Origin: Bacillota bacterium
Lineage (GTDB): Bacteria > Bacillota > UBA4882 > UBA8346
Length of the DNA: 34,429 nucleotides
Assembly: GCA_023436305.1 (NCBI GenBank)
Contig: JAEZJQ010000084.1
Span: 1-34,429 of the forward strand
Reading direction: 5' to 3'
Shown: one piece after another, positions 15,827 through 24,497 of the stretch
Position numbering within the stretch: the stretch's first letter is position 1
Layout: each line of letters opens with the position of its first letter
Made by a program: the position numbers and the translations under genes
The notes under the pieces: generated by a model
Databases searched by the model: none
Seen by the model: only the letters and a program-made list of their open reading frames with translations
What the model was told of the DNA's origin: nothing

Positions 15827-17182
15827 GTGAAGGGTTTGAATGTTTCTGTTGTATCATTGGTTATTTCATGGTGTTTAACGCTTTTATTGATAGCCGCTGT
15901 TGTAACCACCGGTTATGTTTTATTGGAACGGATGGGAGTCGTCGGGCGGTTCCGGCGATTTGAAAAAACGGATATATCCACAAGGCAACCGGATTTTCTA
16001 GACGGACTAGCCGGCCGTCTTGGCATTCAATTAACCGGTAATGGTAAGCTGATTATCAAAATAGCCGTAATGGTCATTGTCTCCCGGCTAATCATATACC
16101 TGTTCGGTTACCTTGGAGTGATGCTTACCCAGAATGTGGCGGAAGGTTTCTTCAGCGCTTTTCAATCGCGTTGGTATAAAGTGGATTCGGTGCTTTTCCT
16201 GAATATTGCCCAAAACGGGTATGTCAGCCAAGGGGATGATCGATTGTTGATCGTGTTTTACCCATTATACCCGCTTATGATAAGGATGGTAAGTTTTGTA
16301 TTCCAGGATTTATTTGTATCGGGGCTTATTGTGTCCACCATTAGCCTGATAGCAGCCTGCGTATACCTATATAAATTAGCCTTACTGGAATACAATGATG
16401 AAGAAATCGCGTTTAACTCCGTGAAATTCTTGTTAATCTTTCCTTTTTCGTTCTTTTTGGGGCTGGTTTTTTCGGACGGTTTGTTCCTGGCTTTAGCCAT
16501 CGCTACATTTTACTATATGCGTAAAAGGAAATGGCTTTTGGCGGGATTGTTCGGGGGCCTCGCCAGCCTGACCCGGAATTTCGGGATTTTATTGCTGATA
16601 CCGGCGGTCATTGAATATCTGGCGGCCACCGGATTTTGGGATCAGCTGAAAAGGAACAATTGGAAGAAAATATTCACGGATTTCATGGAGCGCGGGTTTG
16701 GTTTATTGTTCATTGTAATCGGCCAAATGATTTATCTGCTGATCAATAAAATTGTCACCGGGGACTGGTTCACCTTCGTAAAGTACCAACGTGAAAACTG
16801 GAATAACGGCTTTAGCCTGAATATTGTTAAAAACCTGAAGGTCTATGTGGAAAGCGCTTTTACCTGGGCTCCGAAGGATGCCGGCGCCATGTGGATTCCA
16901 CTGATCTTCATCGTTTTGATGGTGGTTTTAATGGCATTTTACGCCTTGCGAAAAATACGGCTTTCGTATATTGCCTATACTCTGGCATATCTGTTCATTT
17001 GCCTCTGTGCCACCTGGCTGATAAGCGCTCCCCGATACTCTTTGGGGCTGTTTCCGGTATATATCATTTTGGCGGTTATGGCGGCGCGGAGCCGGGTCAG
17101 TGATTTCTGGATTACGTTGATTTCCATTTTGGGTCTGTGTAGTTATACGCTGGCGTATGCATTGGGGTTAAACATTTTCTAG
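15827..17182 (+). CDS. PIG-V-like GT-C membrane glycosyltransferase
   Basis: A 451-residue polytopic membrane protein with about ten hydrophobic helices. It matches the bacterial relatives of GPI mannosyltransferase 2 (PIG-V), GT-C enzymes that use polyprenyl-phosphate sugars. Supporting segments are RWYKVDSVLFLNIAQNGY after the first lumenal helix, FYPLYPLMIR, and FPFSFFLGLVFSDGLFLAL followed by AGLFGGLASLTRNFG. The acidic residue in the WYKVDS segment fits the catalytic position of this fold. GTG is taken as start with GGAAGG upstream; a TTG at 15836 is an alternative. It stands alone between the dapF terminator and a convergent deiminase-like gene. The sugar and acceptor are unknown. Confidence 0.8.
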   Translation: MKGLNVSVVSLVISWCLTLLLIAAVVTTGYVLLERMGVVGRFRRFEKTDISTRQPDFLDGLAGRLGIQLTGNGKLIIKIAVMVIVSRLIIYLFGYLGVMLTQNVAEGFFSAFQSRWYKVDSVLFLNIAQNGYVSQGDDRLLIVFYPLYPLMIRMVSFVFQDLFVSGLIVSTISLIAACVYLYKLALLEYNDEEIAFNSVKFLLIFPFSFFLGLVFSDGLFLALAIATFYYMRKRKWLLAGLFGGLASLTRNFGILLLIPAVIEYLAATGFWDQLKRNNWKKIFTDFMERGFGLLFIVIGQMIYLLINKIVTGDWFTFVKYQRENWNNGFSLNIVKNLKVYVESAFTWAPKDAGAMWIPLIFIVLMVVLMAFYALRKIRLSYIAYTLAYLFICLCATWLISAPRYSLGLFPVYIILAVMAARSRVSDFWITLISILGLCSYTLAYALGLNIF

Positions 17183-17210
17183 GATGGTTGTAGGGTTTAC
17201 CATGGCAGTT

Positions 17211-18431
17211 TTAAAACGAATTGGCCGGCATATGTTGAGTGACGCAGTGGATACCCCCGCCCCAGCGGTTGACATTCTCCGCATCAATGCCGATGATCTT
17301 GCGTCCGGGAAACACTTTTCGAAACAGATCAAGGACTTCTGCCTCAGTAGTTCGCAGTAACTCCGGGCGTCCCGGTTTCCAATAAATTTGCATTAATACT
17401 GTTTTGTTAGTCACCGCGTAATTTAGATAACTGCGCACCGGCAGGCCCCCAGCGGGTTGTATTTCCGAGTAAAGCGTCGGTGGCATGGGGATGCGGATGA
17501 TCTGGAAGTAATTCCCGTCCTGGTCGGTGGAGTCTTGCAAAATTCGAAAGTTTTCTTCGAGGCGCCGATAAGATTCTTGAGAATACCGGTTGATATACCG
17601 ATCACCCGGTAAAACCCGTGCCAGGAGGATTGTATCCGGAGCCGCAAAACGGGCGATTTCATTAATGTGTCCGCTGGTGATGCCATCATCTTCCGCCAGG
17701 CCTTTTTTAAGCCATATTATTTTTTTCACACCGAGAACTCTTTTGTATTCTTTTTCGATCTGCTGTTTACTTTGTCCCGGATTGCGTTTGAACACCACCG
17801 ATTCAGTGACCATCAAGGTGCCCCGGCCATTGGACTCAATCGCTCCTCCCTCGGAAATCAGTTTGGACTGGATGACCGGCAACCCGAGGTGTCCGGCGAC
17901 CGAGGTGTCAACCTGACTTTCAATCTTGATGTAGTATGGATTTCCATTTCGGCTATAATTATTAAAACCGAAATCCACCACCTTCAACTTGCCCCAACCG
18001 TTTTTGACGAAGATCGGCCCAACGTCCCTGGCCCAGATGGATAGGTGATTGATGAGGTAATAATGGACATTTTCCCCGGAAAAGCCGTTTATTTTGAATT
18101 GATTTTTAATCGAATCAATCTCCGCTTTACTTCCGGCCATTAGATTAACCCTGATATAGGGAGCGAAAGCTTTGACAATATTGACCATGACGGGGTTCAC
18201 CGGGTGGTTGTCCTGATTATATTTATCTGATGGCCACTGCATCCAAATTGCCTGTTGGTTTTCAAACTCGCCCGGCAACCGGAACCGGCTTAATTCCTTG
18301 TATTCCCGGACTCTCGAAGACCGGTTCCGCTGCTGGTATTCCCGGACAGAGGCAATTAGAAAGATAAGAATGCCCGTGGCAACGAGCGCAATGAACAAAA
18401 AATATTTTGGCTTTTTGTTTTTGGTGAACAT
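17211..18431 (-). CDS. Membrane-anchored agmatine/peptidylarginine deiminase family protein
   Basis: A 406-residue protein of the guanidino-group-modifying family (agmatine deiminase / Porphyromonas-type PAD). One N-terminal membrane helix (residues 10-28) would place the enzyme domain outside the cell. The motifs are IWARDVGPIF with catalytic Asp136, EGGAIESNGRGT (195-205), GHINEIARF with His255, and the nucleophile Cys396 in GGGIHCVTQ. The usual Asp two residues after the histidine (GHxD) is Asn257 here, so activity may be changed or lost. No strong ribosome binding site is seen before the ATG at 18431. The gene is convergent with the PIG-V-like gene and divergent from the flavin reductase, and no putrescine pathway genes are near. 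Confidence 0.85.
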   Translation of the reverse strand: MFTKNKKPKYFLFIALVATGILIFLIASVREYQQRNRSSRVREYKELSRFRLPGEFENQQAIWMQWPSDKYNQDNHPVNPVMVNIVKAFAPYIRVNLMAGSKAEIDSIKNQFKINGFSGENVHYYLINHLSIWARDVGPIFVKNGWGKLKVVDFGFNNYSRNGNPYYIKIESQVDTSVAGHLGLPVIQSKLISEGGAIESNGRGTLMVTESVVFKRNPGQSKQQIEKEYKRVLGVKKIIWLKKGLAEDDGITSGHINEIARFAAPDTILLARVLPGDRYINRYSQESYRRLEENFRILQDSTDQDGNYFQIIRIPMPPTLYSEIQPAGGLPVRSYLNYAVTNKTVLMQIYWKPGRPELLRTTEAEVLDLFRKVFPGRKIIGIDAENVNRWGGGIHCVTQHMPANSF

Positions 18432-18507
18432 GGAAGATATTATTCACGTTTTTCATTGATTTAAACCGAAGATTAATTTTGCTTGCCGTTAATTACCGGA
18501 TTTAATA

Positions 18508-18618
18508 CTAGGAGTCTGAGCGAGTAACACTTTTTAATCGCTTAAAACCACTAGTATTAAAATAGTTCACTCGATACTAAATGTGCTTAGAAAATCGATT
18601 ATCCGCACAGAATCCTGG
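18508..18618. repeat. MITE-like element, copy 2 (111 bp, internally deleted)
   Basis: This copy has the same ends as the element at 3-137 but with mismatches in both arms (CTAGGAGTCTGAGCG and CGCACAGAATCCTGG). It lacks 24 internal bp. One loss of 18 bp lies between two TTAAAAC repeats and the other removes about 6 bp of the ATATAT stretch. It lies in the intergenic region between the divergent deiminase-like and flavin-reductase genes, in the same orientation as the other copies. Confidence 0.8.
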
Positions 18619-18718
18619 TATTTGCCGTCCCTTTAAACGAAGGCACTGGTTTTTTCTAGATTTTCATAGTAATATAAATGGGGATAATAAATTAATATAA
18701 AGGAAATGATTCACGAAC

Positions 18719-19297
18719 ATGGCAAAATTACATTGGAAGCCGGGAACTTTGCTCTCTCCGGTGCCGGTAGTACTGGTTACCTGTGGGGATTTTTCCGGGG
18801 TAAAAAACGTCTTTACAGTGGCTTGGGCCGGAACGGTCTGCTCCGAACCGGTGATGGTCTCCATCTCGGTTCGGCCGGAACGGTACTCCTATGAATTAAT
18901 CAAGGAAAGCGGGGAGTTCGTCATCAACTTGCCAAACCGGAACATGGTCCGGGCGGTTGATTACTGCGGTGTGGTCTCCGGAAAAACAGTCGACAAATTC
19001 CAAGTGGCTGGGTTGACCCCGGCTCCGTCACAACATGTGAAAGCCCCCGCCATTGAGGAAGCGCCCCTGTCACTAGAATGCCAGGTAATATCCACCACAT
19101 CTTTGGGAACTCACGATCTCTTTATCGCCAAAGTATTAGGCGTTCAAGTGGATGAACGGTTAATCGACCGCACTGGCCGTCTGAATCTGGGCAAGGCGCA
19201 ATTAATCAGCTACATTCACGGCCATTATTGGACCATGAAAGAACCCGTCGGTAATTTTGGTTTTTCAGTTAAAAAGAACAAGCGTGGGAAATCATGA
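18719..19297 (+). CDS. Flavin reductase / flavoredoxin family protein
   Basis: A 192-residue FMN-binding split-barrel protein. The N-terminal KLHWKPGTLLSPVPVVLVTCGD, the central VFTVAWAGTVCSEPVMVSISV and RYSYELIKESGEFVINLP follow the flavoredoxin/flavin reductase pattern, in which FMN is bound at the VAWAG-type loop. The later DKFQVAGLTP segment is also typical. AAAGGAAATGA precedes the ATG. Members act as electron carriers or flavin reductases in anaerobes; the partner is unknown. Its stop lies 10 bp from the end of the convergent kinase gene, and a MITE copy lies just upstream. Confidence 0.88.
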   Translation: MAKLHWKPGTLLSPVPVVLVTCGDFSGVKNVFTVAWAGTVCSEPVMVSISVRPERYSYELIKESGEFVINLPNRNMVRAVDYCGVVSGKTVDKFQVAGLTPAPSQHVKAPAIEEAPLSLECQVISTTSLGTHDLFIAKVLGVQVDERLIDRTGRLNLGKAQLISYIHGHYWTMKEPVGNFGFSVKKNKRGKS

Positions 19298-19307
19298 AAG
19301 GTGAAAT

Positions 19308-21884
19308 TCACCTAAACTGTAGCACAAACATGGCTCCTTTACCGATTCCGGTGCTTTCCGCCCATATCTTACCATCCATCTCCGTCATGTAATTAGCGCA
19401 ACTGTGAAGCCCAAACCCATGGCCGCCCTTTTTGGTGGTGAAGCCGTAGGCGAAAATACTTTGCAGAAGATCGGCGGGTATGCCGTGGCCGGTATCGATA
19501 ATCCGGATATATTTATAATCACCGGATTGATTAATGCGCAAAGTTAGCAGGCGATGGGTTTCCGGGGCTTCCATCATGGCATCCCGGGCATTTTTAATCA
19601 AATTAACCAAGACGTAAAATAGTTTGGTTTTTTGGACTTTAACCGGGGGTATAATATGATAATCACGGCTGACTTTAATATGATATTTTTCTAATGAAGT
19701 CAGGTTCATTTTCAAGACGTCTTCAACCAGCGCCACAATATCGATCTCTTCCAAAGTAGATTTGGCGCCAATATAACCTTGCTGGGTCATAATAATATCC
19801 GTGATTAATTGGGTCTTATCCTCTAAGCGATTAACATGCTCCAATAACCTGGTTTGTAATTCCTGAACGGGTTTCCCCAGTTGAATAAAATACTGGAATA
19901 ATTTTTTGCCTTTGGGGTCATTGTCGATAAAATCGTTCAGATGGGACAGATTATTTTGCAGCAATTGATTGGCCTGGATGAAGTTTTCCAAAGGAGAGGT
20001 GTGAATCAGATCTTTGACAAAATGGACCGAGACATTAATGCTGTTTAAAATATTGCTTACATTATGCAAGATCCCGGTAATAATCTCCGCCATTCCTTTC
20101 TGATGCGCCTGTTCTACCAGTTTTTTATAACTGTTCCCAAGTTTTTCAAAGAGGATAGCGTCATTTAAGGCGGTGCTTATATTTAAACTTAATATCCGGT
20201 AGACGCTTTCATCCCAGGGGCCAGTTTCAAATACAATGAATCCAATATATTCATCGGTCACGTGAAGCAGTTGGGCTATCATCAAATAAGGGCGGTTTTC
20301 GGGGAACATCATCCCGGATAATCGTGCGTGTTTTATTTTTGCATCCGTTCCCTCAGCATTGGTGTCCATTTTTACCCATGCTCCGTGATTATATTGAAAT
20401 ACCAATTCATAGTCGTCAAAAAGATTGACTTGATTGAGTGGATCTTTAAACAAAAAAATGTAACAACTGGGAATGTTAATCCTGGATAGATTTCGCGCCA
20501 GAGAATCCATGATGTCGTGAAAATTGAAATGGGTGACTAATATCTGGCCGATTTCTTCGATAATAAAATGCAGACGCTCGGATCGGACTTGTTCATTGGT
20601 CCAGACGGTATCCTTTTTTTCCAACACCAAAACTTGAGCTTGTAGAAAGAGATTTTCCGCCCATAAAACCGTTTGCTGCTGATGGGCCAAATAGGGTAGG
20701 ATCAGTGCGCGTAATATGGTTACGATATCTTCAATTTCCATGAAATGTTGATAATCGGATATTCTATGGAGTTGAAATTCCAGTTCGGACAGAAAAACGG
20801 AATTGGATTGATGCTGGTAGTCATGGAAAAACGCTTTCAGTAAAATATCCAGATCCAATATGGTATTGTTTAGTTTTTGGCGCCATTCATCTTGAATCAC
20901 TTGTAAGGTAAATCCGGTAATCTCCGTGGGTTGTTTCGCTGTATTCCCAATTTTGACCGGATTTTTGGTTTCGGTATGACACACCAACTCCGATACGCAA
21001 CCGCAAGAGTCTCGCAGAATCACTTTGCCCGGCACCACGGTAAACTCGGATACCTGGCCTTGTGTTAGCAGTTCGTACATCTTTTCACAACCGGTAAATC
21101 CTATCTCTTTCCATGGGAAATATATGGTGGTAAATGAAGGTGATGCGAATTTCCCGATTTCACCGTCTTCATAACTGGTCACCGCGATATCTCCGGGAAC
21201 CCGGTAGCCCCGCAATTGCAACTCCTCGATAATGGCTTTCGTTTCGTAATTGAACAGCGATACAATGGCGTTGCAATCAACTTTTCGCTTGTCAAGTAAA
21301 ACAGCCACCGCTTTTTTGCCCCGTTCCATTAAGTCGAAATCAGCCACCTCATTTTCGGCCACAAACAGGTTTGGATCGTAGATTCCATATTCTTTCATGG
21401 TATCGATATAAACATCGCTGCGGGAGTCCGGCCAAAAAGGGGCGATAAAGGCGATTTTTTTCAAACTGTGAACCTGGATTAGATGTAGCAGTATCTCATG
21501 GATATAAGTGGCGCCCGCGAAATAGACGCCTGGAATACCTTCACATACTGAACCCAGACTTAACATTGGAATTGAACCAAACCGGATCTTGATGTATTCA
21601 GGACCTTTAAGCCTTACTAATCTGGACCAACCCAGAAGCAATAACCCATCCAGTTTATATTGTTGAATATGATCAAACGCCATATTGATATAGGAATCAT
21701 ATTTATAGATATTACTCCATGATCCAAAATGGCCGAAGCGGATTATATTCAAGCCATACCTGGTGGCTGCCTCAAAAATACCCGCGGTGACATGACTATG
21801 ATATTCATCGTAGGAATCCTCATCCAGAAATCCGATGGTATATTTGGTTTTTTTCAGGGAAAGCGCTTGTGTTTTCGTTTCCAT
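19308..21884 (-). CDS. LacI-type ligand-binding domain / histidine kinase fusion, paralog A
   Basis: An 858-residue protein, the last of three tandem paralogs. Residues 10-300 form a LacI-type periplasmic-binding fold (TIGFLDEDSYDEYHS, GLLLLGW, VPGDIAVTSYEDGE, ASPSFTTIYFPWKEIG), closing at RDSCGC (C294, C296). A helical stretch and a GAF-like region follow (about 430-590: INIPSCYIFLF, DEYIGFIVFE). The kinase part has the likely phospho-accepting His607 in GILHNVSNILNSI, N-box VLVNLIKNARDAM, G1 DTGHGI and G2 GGHGFGLH. There is no signal peptide or membrane helix, so it should sense a cytoplasmic ligand. There is no helix-turn-helix at the N-terminus. AGGTGA lies ahead of the ATG. No response regulator is in the window. 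Confidence 0.85.
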   Translation of the reverse strand: METKTQALSLKKTKYTIGFLDEDSYDEYHSHVTAGIFEAATRYGLNIIRFGHFGSWSNIYKYDSYINMAFDHIQQYKLDGLLLLGWSRLVRLKGPEYIKIRFGSIPMLSLGSVCEGIPGVYFAGATYIHEILLHLIQVHSLKKIAFIAPFWPDSRSDVYIDTMKEYGIYDPNLFVAENEVADFDLMERGKKAVAVLLDKRKVDCNAIVSLFNYETKAIIEELQLRGYRVPGDIAVTSYEDGEIGKFASPSFTTIYFPWKEIGFTGCEKMYELLTQGQVSEFTVVPGKVILRDSCGCVSELVCHTETKNPVKIGNTAKQPTEITGFTLQVIQDEWRQKLNNTILDLDILLKAFFHDYQHQSNSVFLSELEFQLHRISDYQHFMEIEDIVTILRALILPYLAHQQQTVLWAENLFLQAQVLVLEKKDTVWTNEQVRSERLHFIIEEIGQILVTHFNFHDIMDSLARNLSRINIPSCYIFLFKDPLNQVNLFDDYELVFQYNHGAWVKMDTNAEGTDAKIKHARLSGMMFPENRPYLMIAQLLHVTDEYIGFIVFETGPWDESVYRILSLNISTALNDAILFEKLGNSYKKLVEQAHQKGMAEIITGILHNVSNILNSINVSVHFVKDLIHTSPLENFIQANQLLQNNLSHLNDFIDNDPKGKKLFQYFIQLGKPVQELQTRLLEHVNRLEDKTQLITDIIMTQQGYIGAKSTLEEIDIVALVEDVLKMNLTSLEKYHIKVSRDYHIIPPVKVQKTKLFYVLVNLIKNARDAMMEAPETHRLLTLRINQSGDYKYIRIIDTGHGIPADLLQSIFAYGFTTKKGGHGFGLHSCANYMTEMDGKIWAESTGIGKGAMFVLQFR

Positions 21885-21921
21885 TCGTTATTTCACCTGG
21901 TTTCATTGGAGTTCCGCCGCT

Positions 21922-24471
21922 TTATTTAAACTGTAGCACAAATGTGGCTCCTTTTCCGGGACCGGCGCTTTCCGCCCATATTTTAGCGCCCATTTCGGTC
22001 ATATAATTGGCGCAACTGTGGAGCCCAAACCCATGGCCGCCTTGTTTCGTGGTGTAACCGTAAGCAAAAACGCTCTGGAGCAGATCGGGGGATATGCCGG
22101 TGCCGGTATCGGAGATTTTGACATATTTAAATTGATGATCTTGTTCCACGGACAAGGAAAGTTGGCGCTGTGTATCAGGAACTTCCAGCATTGCATCCTG
22201 GGCGTTTTTAATCAGATTGACCAGCACATAGAATAATTTAGTTTTTTGGACCTTGATTTTCGGAATTTCCTGATAGTTGCGGCCGATTTTGACCTGATGT
22301 TTTTCGAGCGACGTCAGGTTGATTTTTAAGACATCCTCGACCAAGGATACAATATCGGTTTCTTCCAAAGTAGATTTGATACCGATATAACCTTGCTGGG
22401 TAATGATGATATCATTGATTAATTTGACCTTGTCATCCAGGCGGTTGATATTGTCGAGCAGCCGGACTTTCAATTCACGAAAGGGTTCTCCTAATTTTGT
22501 ATAAAACTGCATCAGTTTTTTTCCTTTCGGATCCAGACGGATAAATCCATCCAAGGTTTCCAGGTGTTCCATTAATAACTGGTTGGCCTTGAAATAATCA
22601 TCCAGCGGGGAAGTGTAGACCAAATCTCTGATCAAATGGGAGGATACGCTGATACTGTTTAACACATTGCTGATATTGTGTAAAATACCGGTTACCATGG
22701 CCATCATACCTTCCCGGTGAGCTTGTTCCACCAGTTTTCGGTAACTGTTGTTCAATTTTTCAATCAAAATGGCATCACTCAAGGCGGTACTGATGTTTAA
22801 ACCCAAAATTCGATAAATACTTTCATCCAACGGATTGGATTCAAAAACCACGAACCCGATATACTCATCCGCTACATGAAGTAACTGGGCCATCATCGTG
22901 TAAGGTTTGTTTTCAGGGAAAATAATTCGATGTAACCGGTGCCTGGCTACCTCCGCCTCATTGGCTTTGAGTTTTATGTATACTCCGTTATGGTATTTAA
23001 AAACCAGTTCATAGTCTTCAAACAGATCATCATGGGCGCTTTTGTTCCAGAAAATAAAGATGTAACAGCTGGGAATGTTAATCCGGGGGAGGTTGGCGCC
23101 CAATGAATCCAAAATATCCGCCAAATTGAATTGGGTGACCAGTATTTGGCCGATTTCCTGAATTGTCAGGTGAACACTGTCGGACTGGACCTCCGTATTG
23201 GACCAGAGGATTTCTTTTTTCTCCTGCACCAAAACCTGAGCTTGTTGAAAGATGTTTTCAGCCCATAAAAATGACGGCCATTCATTCACCAGATAAGGGA
23301 GCATTAGCCCGCGCATTACCGAAATGATGTCTTCAATCGCCGGGAAATGATGATGATCGGTTATTTTACGTAATTGCAATTCAAGTTCGGGAAGGAAAAA
23401 ATGATTGGATTGATGATAATAATCATTAATAAATGCTTTAATCAAACTATCCAGATCCAGCATGGCCCCATTTACTTTTTGGCTCAATTCTTGACGGATC
23501 TTAAATAATGTATACCCTGAAACCTCGGCCAGTGATTGACCGGCGGCTCTTATTTTTCCGGGATTGGCATGATGCACCGGTTCGGATATGCATCCGCATG
23601 AATCCCGCAAGACAATCCGGCCCGGTACTATGGTATGCAGCGGTATGTGGCCGCGCGTTAATAATTCATACATTTTCTCACAGCCGAAATACCCAATCTC
23701 TTTCCAGGGAAAATAGATGGTTGTTAAGGCGGGGGAAGCAAACCGGCCGGCTTCACCATCTTCATAACTGGTTAAGGCGATATCGTGAGGTACCTTAATC
23801 CCGCGCAATTGAAGTTCATCCAGGACGGCCCGGGTCTCATCGTTAAATAACGAGATAATGGCATTTACGGCCACTTTTCGCTCATCAAGCAAAATCGATA
23901 CAGCTTTTCGGCCCCGTTCCGGCAATTCCAGCATGCTCAAGTCGGATTCATCGATATATAACGCGGGATCATATATGCCGTATTCCTTCATGGTAGCCCG
24001 GTAAACATTGCAGCGGCCATCCGGTGAAAAAGGAGCAATAAATGCGATTCTTTTAATTCCATGGACATTGATGAGATGCAATAAAATTTCCCGGATGTAG
24101 GTTTCACCATGGAAGTAGACGCTGGGAACATTTTCCCATGTTGATCCCAGACTTAGCAAGGGCATGGAATGAAACCGTTTTTTAAACTTTTCATAGTTGT
24201 CCGAGGTTAATAATGTGACCCAGCCTAAAAATAACAGCCCGTCAAGGTCATACTGCAAGATATGATCCAATGCCGTATCAATATAGGAGTGGTATTTATA
24301 ATTCCGGGTGGAAATATGCCCGAAGCGGATGGCATTTATCTCATACTTCCCGGCCGCCTCAAAAATACCCTCCGTCATAAAACTATGGTATTCATCCAAG
24401 GTGTTTTCATCTAGAAACCCGATGGTGAGTCTCTTTTTTTTCCTTGGTTTGGTTTGCAGGATATATTCCAT
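21922..24471 (-). CDS. LacI-type ligand-binding domain / histidine kinase fusion, paralog B
   Basis: An 849-residue middle paralog with the same order of parts as its neighbours: binding domain (LTIGFLDENTLDEYHS to RDSCGC), GAF-like region (INIPSCYIFIF, DEYIGFVVFE), and kinase core with His598 (GILHNISNVLNSI), N-box VLVNLIKNAQDAM, G1 DTGTGI and G2 GGHGFGLH. It is visibly closer to the downstream copy than to the upstream one. The start at ATG 24471 (MEYILQ) is chosen over a GTG at 24483 because GGGTGA then sits at ribosome-binding distance and the N-terminus aligns with the other copies. It begins 26 bp after the upstream paralog's stop and lies 37 bp ahead of the next. Confidence 0.85.
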   Translation of the reverse strand: MEYILQTKPRKKKRLTIGFLDENTLDEYHSFMTEGIFEAAGKYEINAIRFGHISTRNYKYHSYIDTALDHILQYDLDGLLFLGWVTLLTSDNYEKFKKRFHSMPLLSLGSTWENVPSVYFHGETYIREILLHLINVHGIKRIAFIAPFSPDGRCNVYRATMKEYGIYDPALYIDESDLSMLELPERGRKAVSILLDERKVAVNAIISLFNDETRAVLDELQLRGIKVPHDIALTSYEDGEAGRFASPALTTIYFPWKEIGYFGCEKMYELLTRGHIPLHTIVPGRIVLRDSCGCISEPVHHANPGKIRAAGQSLAEVSGYTLFKIRQELSQKVNGAMLDLDSLIKAFINDYYHQSNHFFLPELELQLRKITDHHHFPAIEDIISVMRGLMLPYLVNEWPSFLWAENIFQQAQVLVQEKKEILWSNTEVQSDSVHLTIQEIGQILVTQFNLADILDSLGANLPRINIPSCYIFIFWNKSAHDDLFEDYELVFKYHNGVYIKLKANEAEVARHRLHRIIFPENKPYTMMAQLLHVADEYIGFVVFESNPLDESIYRILGLNISTALSDAILIEKLNNSYRKLVEQAHREGMMAMVTGILHNISNVLNSISVSSHLIRDLVYTSPLDDYFKANQLLMEHLETLDGFIRLDPKGKKLMQFYTKLGEPFRELKVRLLDNINRLDDKVKLINDIIITQQGYIGIKSTLEETDIVSLVEDVLKINLTSLEKHQVKIGRNYQEIPKIKVQKTKLFYVLVNLIKNAQDAMLEVPDTQRQLSLSVEQDHQFKYVKISDTGTGISPDLLQSVFAYGYTTKQGGHGFGLHSCANYMTEMGAKIWAESAGPGKGATFVLQFK

Positions 24472-24497
24472 CGTGTATATCACCCGTAATTTCTTCG

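Noticed and set aside
19299..19313. AGGTGAAATTCACCT hairpin as a terminator between the flavin reductase and kinase genes
   Set aside because: The stem is only 6 bp, overlaps the kinase stop codon and has no T-run, so it may be chance.
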